Source: an uncultured Alphaproteobacteria bacterium
GTDB lineage: Bacteria > Pseudomonadota > Alphaproteobacteria > Caulobacterales > Aquidulcibacteraceae
Assembly (NCBI GenBank): GCA_902826335.1
Contig: CADEEL010000021.1
Coordinates: forward strand, 1-39,361
Direction: 5' to 3'
DNA: 39,361 bases
The notes under the pieces were generated by a model. That model had not been told where the DNA came from and searched no databases. It saw only the letters and a list, made by a program, of their open reading frames with translations. Positions 34,649 through 39,361 of the stretch are shown piece by piece (position 1 is the first letter of the stretch; the number at the start of each line of letters is the position of its first letter). The translations under genes and the position numbers were made by a program.

Positions 34649-35890
34649 TCAGGTCGCCGGCGTGGTGAACCGGCGCGGCGCGGGATCGATGGGCTGGGCG
34701 CCGTTCGCGCGCACTTCCATGATGGCCAAGCCCCGTTCGATTGAGCCATCGGGGCGGAAGCGGAAGATGCCGTCCGAGCCCGCGAACCCTTCTCTGTTTT
34801 CGAGGCCCTGGCGGGAAAAGCCAGCCGGCCCGCGATCGTTCGACAAGAGCGCGGCGAGCGCGATGGCGTCGTACGAAAGCGAAGACAAACGCGTCGGCGC
34901 CGCGCCATAGGCTTGTTGATAGCGGCGTTCGAAATTGGTGCGCGCGCCGGGATCCGGCGCCACGTACCAGCCGCCGGCGAGCGTCGGCTCGCGCTGCGCA
35001 TCAGCGCCGGCCCAGGCGCTGGTGCCGAGCAAACGGGTTTGGCGGGGATTGACGCCGCCGCGCAGCAGCGCAGGCCCTGTGGCGCGCAACGCCGAACCGC
35101 TCTCGGCGATGATGATGGCTTGAACGGGCGTCGCCTGCGTGGCGCGGCCGAGACGCTCGGCGGCCGCGGACGCCTCGGCGTCGGAGCGGGTGTAGGTTTC
35201 GGTCAACGCAACCGTCACGCCGTTGCGGCGTGCCTCGACGGTGAGGCTTTGCTGCACGCGCCGGCCGTATTCATTGGCGGGCGCCAGAAGCGCCACGGTG
35301 CGGATGTTTTGCGCGGCGGCGTAGGCGATGAGCCGCGCGACTTCATCCTCCAACTGAAAGCTCAGCAGATAGACGCCGTTGCCGGCGACGGTGCGATCGG
35401 ACGAAAAACCGATCACCGGCACCTGCTCGCGCTGCACGGCGCGCGCGACGCCCTCAACGCCCTCGCGCAGCACGGGGCCGACGATGATGTCCGCGCCATC
35501 GCGCAACAGCGCCTGGCCGGCCGCGGCCGCGGCGGCGGCGTCGCCGCCCGAATCGCGGGGAATGAGCAGCATGTTTTGATTGCCGTGATCGAACAGGGCG
35601 AGCTCGGCCGCGCTGTAGAGAGCGGCGGCGTCCGCCGGGCGGGTCGAAAAGGGCAGAAGTAGGCCGATGCGCGTCAAGGGCCGATTGGCCATGAAAGGCG
35701 GGGTCACGCCGTCGCGCGTCAATACCTGCGTGCCCGGCTGAGTCGGCGGCGGCGCGGGGCCGCCGGGGCCGGGGCCGGGCGCGGTGGCGCAGGCGCTCAA
35801 AGCGGCGGCCATGCCAAACAAAGCCGCGCCGCTGAGGGCGCGTGGGCTTGGCGCGAGCCGCGCGCGCGGTGATGATTGTCGCTTGGTCAT
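34649..35890 (-). CDS. LpoA-like lipoprotein, PBP activator family
   Basis: The 413-residue protein has a lipoprotein leader ([12 protein letters not shown], canonical L-S-A-C) and a Pro/Gly linker, then a type 1 periplasmic-binding-protein fold. Characteristic parts are [60 protein letters not shown] and [15 protein letters not shown]. In the YraM/LpoA group such proteins sit at the outer membrane and activate penicillin-binding proteins; alphaproteobacterial members are commonly named 'penicillin-binding protein activator'. Neighbouring rsmI and yraN match the lpoA region of other Proteobacteria. Its ATG overlaps the divergent rsmI ATG. GGGGAT is a possible ribosome site. Confidence 0.8.
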   Translation of the reverse strand: MTKRQSSPRARLAPSPRALSGAALFGMAAALSACATAPGPGPGGPAPPPTQPGTQVLTRDGVTPPFMANRPLTRIGLLLPFSTRPADAAALYSAAELALFDHGNQNMLLIPRDSGGDAAAAAAAGQALLRDGADIIVGPVLREGVEGVARAVQREQVPVIGFSSDRTVAGNGVYLLSFQLEDEVARLIAYAAAQNIRTVALLAPANEYGRRVQQSLTVEARRNGVTVALTETYTRSDAEASAAAERLGRATQATPVQAIIIAESGSALRATGPALLRGGVNPRQTRLLGTSAWAGADAQREPTLAGGWYVAPDPGARTNFERRYQQAYGAAPTRLSSLSYDAIALAALLSNDRGPAGFSRQGLENREGFAGSDGIFRFRPDGSIERGLAIMEVRANGAQPIDPAPRRFTTPAT

Positions 35891-36809
35891 GACCGATCCC
35901 CGATCTTCATCCACGCCGCCGGGCGACGCGAACGCCAGCGAACCTAGCGGCGCCCGCGCGCCAGGTCCACGCCCGCTGGCGCCGGGCCTCTATATCGTGG
36001 CGACGCCGATCGGCAATCTGCGGGATATCACGCTGCGCGCGCTCGATGTGCTGGCCGGCGCGGACCGCGTGTTCGCGGAAGATACGCGCGTGACGCAGAA
36101 GCTGCTCAGCGCGCATGGCCTCGGCGCGCGTCTCGATTCGTATCACGAGCACAATGAAGCACGGGCGGGCGCGTCGGCGCTGGCCGCGCTCGAAGCGGGC
36201 GAGCGGGTGGCGCTGGTCAGCGATGCGGGCACGCCGCTGATTTCCGATCCGGGCTATCGGCTGGTGCGCGCGGCGATCGCGGCGGGCCATTCAGTGTTTC
36301 CGATTCCGGGGCCCTCAGCGGTTCTGGCGGCGCTTTGCGCGGCTGGCCTGCCGAGCGATCGATTTCTGTTCGCCGGCTTTCTGCCTGCCAAGGCCGGGCC
36401 GCGCGCGCGCGCGATCGGTGAAGTGGCGGACCTTCGCGCCACGCTTGTCTTCTATGAGTCGGGGCCGCGTCTGGCTGAGGCGCTCGCCGCGCTGGCGGCC
36501 ACGCTCGGCCCGCGCGACGGCGTTGTCGCGCGCGAACTCACCAAGATGTTCGAGGAATTCCGGCGCGATCGGCTCGATGCGCTGGCCGTGCATTATGCGC
36601 AGGCGCCGGCGCCGAAGGGTGAAATCGTCATTCTCGTCGGCCCGCCGGAAGGCGCAGATGCGCCGGACCCGGATGAAGTGGACGCGGCGCTTAAAGCCGC
36701 GCTGGCACATCTGTCCGTGAAGGACGCGGCCGACGAGGTCGCGCGGCGGTTCGCGCTGCCGCGACGCGATGTCTATGCGCGCGCGCTGGCGCTTAAGGAC
36801 GCGTTGTGA
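35889..36809 (+). CDS. rsmI: 16S rRNA C1402 2'-O-methyltransferase
   Basis: The 306-residue protein methylates the ribose of C1402 in 16S rRNA, using S-adenosylmethionine. The SAM/tetrapyrrole methylase fold is clear: LYIVATPIGNLRDITLRALD, the FAEDTRVTQKLL motif, SYHEHNE, ALVSDAGTPLISDPGYRLV, PIPGPSAVLAALCAAGLP and FLFAGFLPAK. The C-terminal region (VKDAADEVARRFALPRRDVY) is the usual helical tail. The first 30 residues are a disordered Pro/Ser-rich extension. ATG 35889 has no clear ribosome site and shares bases with the divergent lipoprotein start. The stop overlaps the yraN GTG. Confidence 0.92.
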   Translation: MTDPRSSSTPPGDANASEPSGARAPGPRPLAPGLYIVATPIGNLRDITLRALDVLAGADRVFAEDTRVTQKLLSAHGLGARLDSYHEHNEARAGASALAALEAGERVALVSDAGTPLISDPGYRLVRAAIAAGHSVFPIPGPSAVLAALCAAGLPSDRFLFAGFLPAKAGPRARAIGEVADLRATLVFYESGPRLAEALAALAATLGPRDGVVARELTKMFEEFRRDRLDALAVHYAQAPAPKGEIVILVGPPEGADAPDPDEVDAALKAALAHLSVKDAADEVARRFALPRRDVYARALALKDAL

Positions 36810-37174
36810 GGCGGGACCGGCGCGCGGCGGAGCGGCGCGGGCGGGCGAGCGAACTCATCGCCATGGTTTGGTTGATGCTCAAGGGCTACCGCATTCTTGG
36901 CCGGCGGCTGCGCACGCCGCATGGCGAGGTGGATTTGGCGGCGCTCAAGGGCGGCGTGCTCGTCATCGTGGAGGTGAAGGCGCGGCGCACGGCGCTGGCG
37001 GGGTCGGAGGCGATCGGGCCCCACCAACAAGGGCGCTTGACCAATGCGGCGCTCTATCTGGCGCGGCGCTGGCGGCTGGATGGGGCGCGGCTGCGCTTCG
37101 ATTTGATGGTGGTCGGCGCGGGGCCCTTGCCGCTGCATTGGCGCGGGGCGTGGTTCGACGATCGCCTGCGTTGA
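36806..37174 (+). CDS. YraN family (UPF0102) nuclease-like protein
   Basis: The 122-residue protein has the UPF0102/YraN layout: AAERRGRASELIAMVWLMLK, YRILGRRLRTPHGEVDLAAL, then VLVIVEVKARRT. The E/D-x-x...EVK arrangement is that of PD-(D/E)XK-type nuclease folds such as Holliday junction resolvases; activity for this family is not settled. The GTG start overlaps the rsmI stop (GTGA), and rsmI-yraN is a conserved pair. In many alphaproteobacteria gshB follows, but here the next gene is comM. Confidence 0.87.
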   Translation: MRRDRRAAERRGRASELIAMVWLMLKGYRILGRRLRTPHGEVDLAALKGGVLVIVEVKARRTALAGSEAIGPHQQGRLTNAALYLARRWRLDGARLRFDLMVVGAGPLPLHWRGAWFDDRLR

Positions 37175-37311
37175 CGGCGCGCGAGTCGGGGCGCAGGATT
37201 CTAACCAGCGTGATCGATACAGTGCCGCATTTATTCGTTCGTTTTTAGTTGCCACTTTGTTCTTGTTGTGTCTAAGCTGAGTGCGGACTTGTGGATAAGT
37301 CGGGGGCGTTC

Positions 37312-38868
37312 ATGTCCACCAGCGCGGTCACGGTCGCATTTGTCGGGCTCGAGCCAAAGCGCGTCGAGGTGCAGGTGCAGCTCGCCGGCGGCGTGGCCGG
37401 CATCGTCATTGTCGGCCTTGGCGACAAGGCGGTGTCCGAGAGCCGGGAGCGGGTGCGCGCGGCGTTCGCGAGCCTTGGCCTCGCCGTGCCGGCGGGGCGC
37501 GTCATCGTTAATCTGGCGCCGGCCGATCTGCCGAAAGAGGGCTCGCATTACGATTTGCCGATCGCGTTGGCGCTGATGGCCGAGATCGGGGTCGTGCCGA
37601 AGGATGCGCTCGATTCCGCCTTGGCGTTTGGCGAGCTGGGGCTGGACGGATCGCTGGCGGCGACGCCGGGCGCCTTGCCGGCGGCGATGGCCGCGCACGC
37701 CATGGGGCTCAAGCTGATTTGTCCGGCCGCGTGCGGCGCGGAGGCGGCGTGGGCCGATGGCGATGTGCTGGCCGCGCCCTCGCTCATTGCGCTGATCAAT
37801 CACTTTCGCGGCTCCGGTGTTATTCGCGCGGCCGAGCGCGGCGAATTGATCGAAGGGAATACGGTGCCCGATCTGCGGGACGTGAAGGGCCAGGAGCAGG
37901 CCAAGCGCGCGCTCGAAATCGCCGCCGCCGGCGGGCACAATATCCTGCTGGTCGGCCCTCCAGGATCGGGCAAGTCCATGCTCGCGCAGCGCCTGCCGGG
38001 CCTCTTGCCGCCGCTCTCGGCGGGGGAGCTGCTGGAGGTGAGCCAGCTGCAAAGCGTGGCGGGGCTGCTCGAGCGCGGGCGCCTGACGCGCACGCGGCCG
38101 TTTCGCGCGCCGCACCATTCGGCGTCCATGGCCGCGCTGGTGGGTGGGGGCTTGCGGGTGCGGCCTGGGGAAATCAGTCTCGCGCATCATGGCGTGCTGT
38201 TCCTCGATGAATTACCGGAATTCGCCCAGCATGCGCTCGATGCGCTGCGCCAGCCGCTGGAGACGGGTGAAGTTTCGATCGCGCGGGCCAATCATCGCGT
38301 CACGTATCCCGCGCGTTTTTTGTTGGCGGCGGCGATGAATCCATGCCGCTGCGGCGGCGGGCCGGGCGTCGGCGCGTGTCGGCGCGGGCCGCGCTGCGCC
38401 ATCGACTACCAGGCGCGGCTCTCAGGACCATTGCTGGACCGCATCGATATCCAGATCGACGTGCCGGCGGTGACGGCGGCCGATCTCGCACTGCCCCCCT
38501 CCGGCGAAGGCAGCGCGGAGGTCGCCGCGCGCGTTGCGGCGGCGCGGGCCCTTCAGCGCGCGCGCGGCGCGGAGCTTGGCGCGGGCGAAGACCTCACCAA
38601 TGGGCGCACCCAACCGCCCGAGCTTGAGCGGATCGCCGCGCCTGATGAAAAGGGCGCGGTGTTACTATCGGCGGCGAGCGAAGCGCTGGCGCTGTCGGCG
38701 CGCGGCTATCACCGCACCTTGCGGGTGGCGCGCACCATCGCCGATCTTGACGGCGCACGGGCCGTCGGGCGCGCGCACATCGCCGAGGCCTTGAGCCTGC
38801 GGCGCCAATGGGCGCGGGCGGAGGCGGGGCCCGCGATTATGCGCGCCGGCGCCTGCGCAACGTCTTAG
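37312..38868 (+). CDS. comM: YifB/ComM family AAA+ ATPase
   Basis: The 518-residue protein is a Mg-chelatase-like AAA+ ATPase. The N-terminal Lon-protease-like domain (FVGLEPKRVEVQVQLAGGVA, LPKEGSHYDLPIALALMAEI) has no protease function in the family. The ATPase has Walker A VGPPGSGKSMLAQRLPGLLP, Walker B GVLFLDELPEF, and the sensor/zinc-like block MNPCRCGGGPG, then LLDRIDIQIDVP. The C-terminal Mg-chelatase domain includes ALSARGYHRTLRVARTIADL. ComM is a hexameric helicase that promotes branch migration during natural transformation. ATG 37312 is chosen over GTG 37291 because GGGGG lies about 7 bases upstream. Confidence 0.9.
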   Translation: MSTSAVTVAFVGLEPKRVEVQVQLAGGVAGIVIVGLGDKAVSESRERVRAAFASLGLAVPAGRVIVNLAPADLPKEGSHYDLPIALALMAEIGVVPKDALDSALAFGELGLDGSLAATPGALPAAMAAHAMGLKLICPAACGAEAAWADGDVLAAPSLIALINHFRGSGVIRAAERGELIEGNTVPDLRDVKGQEQAKRALEIAAAGGHNILLVGPPGSGKSMLAQRLPGLLPPLSAGELLEVSQLQSVAGLLERGRLTRTRPFRAPHHSASMAALVGGGLRVRPGEISLAHHGVLFLDELPEFAQHALDALRQPLETGEVSIARANHRVTYPARFLLAAAMNPCRCGGGPGVGACRRGPRCAIDYQARLSGPLLDRIDIQIDVPAVTAADLALPPSGEGSAEVAARVAAARALQRARGAELGAGEDLTNGRTQPPELERIAAPDEKGAVLLSAASEALALSARGYHRTLRVARTIADLDGARAVGRAHIAEALSLRRQWARAEAGPAIMRAGACATS

Positions 38869-38903
38869 AGTCTATTAAGCAGCGCACGGCTTTATCGCGG
38901 CTC

Positions 38904-39361
38904 ATGGCCGCCCCCGCGCCGCTTTCCTTCCTCGATCCGCTCGAGGCCGCGCCAGATCCTGTCGCGCACATCGCACCGGATGGGCGCATTCTGCGCGCCA
39001 ATCGCGCTTTTGGCGTCGTATGCCCTGAGGGCGCGCCGCCGGGGCCCACGCGCGCCGAGGATGGATTTTTCAGCGAAGGCATGCGGCGCTACGATGCGTT
39101 GGGCGCCAATGGCCGGCTTTATGAATGGGTTGAGCGGCGGCTGCTGGACGGGTCGCGCGTGGCGCTGGCGCGCGATGTCACAGAGCGCGCCGCGGCGGCG
39201 GCGCAGGCTGACCGGGCCAAGACGGTGCTGTTCGCGACGCTGACCCACGAATTGCGCACGCCGCTGCACGGCGTTCTGGGCCTGGCCAAGCTGATCGGGC
39301 AAAGCGCGCTTGAGCCGGATGCGCGCGCGCACGTCGCGGCGTTGCGCGATTCGGGTGAGCA
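38904..39361 (+). CDS. PAS-histidine kinase, 5' part, cut by window edge
   Basis: The frame runs from an ATG at 38904 to the end of the window without a stop (152 codons visible). Residues 9-75 look like a degenerate PAS domain (DPVAHIAPDGRILRANRAFG, then YEWVERRLLDGSRVALARDV, TERA). The HisKA domain follows with ADRAKTVLFATLTHELRTPL and HGVLGLAKLI. The phospho-accepting His is in THELRTPLHG, the H-box consensus. The catalytic ATPase domain, and any receiver domain, would lie beyond the window. There is no leader, so it appears cytoplasmic. The ribosome site is weak. Confidence 0.82.
   Translation, partial: MAAPAPLSFLDPLEAAPDPVAHIAPDGRILRANRAFGVVCPEGAPPGPTRAEDGFFSEGMRRYDALGANGRLYEWVERRLLDGSRVALARDVTERAAAAAQADRAKTVLFATLTHELRTPLHGVLGLAKLIGQSALEPDARAHVAALRDSGE

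Noticed and set aside
36769..37248. Long frames in both directions over yraN
   Set aside because: The yraN frame has the family motifs GEVDLAAL and VIVEVKAR and overlaps rsmI in the usual way; the others are shadows.

Overview
The window is GC-rich bacterial DNA with dense coding on both strands and many stop/start overlaps. Gene content points to an alphaproteobacterium, probably near Caulobacterales/Hyphomonadaceae. The evidence is the RsmI-YraN-ComM neighbourhood, receiver and Hpt proteins ending in GPDRR-type tails, and RHS proteins of the exported alphaproteobacterial kind. This placement is an inference from style, not from a marker gene. No rRNA, tRNA or CRISPR array was seen.

Region 1 (1-1.6 kb) holds decayed remains of an integrated element: the C-terminal part of a RepA-like ATPase and a zinc-ribbon protein typical of such elements. 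A tyrosine-integrase remnant with an internal deletion lies at 27.6-27.9 kb on the other strand. Region 2 (1.75-5.03 kb, minus) is a probable two-gene operon for exported proteins: a short YD-repeat protein fused to a long glycine-rich domain, and a large SGNH/GDSL hydrolase.

Region 3 (5.2-21.07 kb, plus) dominates the window. A full-length RHS protein (1377 residues) with a Sec-type signal peptide is followed by eight displaced 3' fragments of rhs genes. Seven of these carry a different C-terminal tip, and each of the seven is followed directly by a small putative immunity gene. The fragments use two distinct core sequences (type A nearest the intact gene, type B further away, and one chimera between them). 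A conserved acidic 'EIVVxG'-like hinge, a perfect 207-bp linker duplication and varied 5' breakpoints suggest growth by recombination in the core. One tip carries a HINT autoprocessing domain interrupted by an in-frame amber codon. The last fragment has lost its toxin. The layout is that of a polymorphic toxin cassette reservoir, in which recombination between cores could swap the expressed tip together with its immunity gene.

Region 4 (21.1-27.4 kb, minus) is a tightly overlapping operon of a fused HyuA-HyuB 5-oxoprolinase, DUF969 and DUF979 membrane proteins, and a DUF2891 protein. It is best read as a 5-oxoproline uptake and hydrolysis module, with the transporter role inferred. Region 5 (27.9-30.1 kb, minus) is a DUF1330-MBL hydrolase-TetR operon preceded by a perfect 11-bp inverted repeat, a likely operator.

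Region 6 (30.3-39.4 kb) has a receiver/Hpt phosphorelay pair and a LodA/LodB pair (quinone-cofactor oxidase with a twin-arginine leader, plus its maturation flavoprotein). A glyoxalase I and an LpoA-like lipoprotein run on the minus strand, the latter divergent from rsmI-yraN with overlapping start codons. comM/yifB and the start of a PAS-histidine kinase cut by the window edge complete it.
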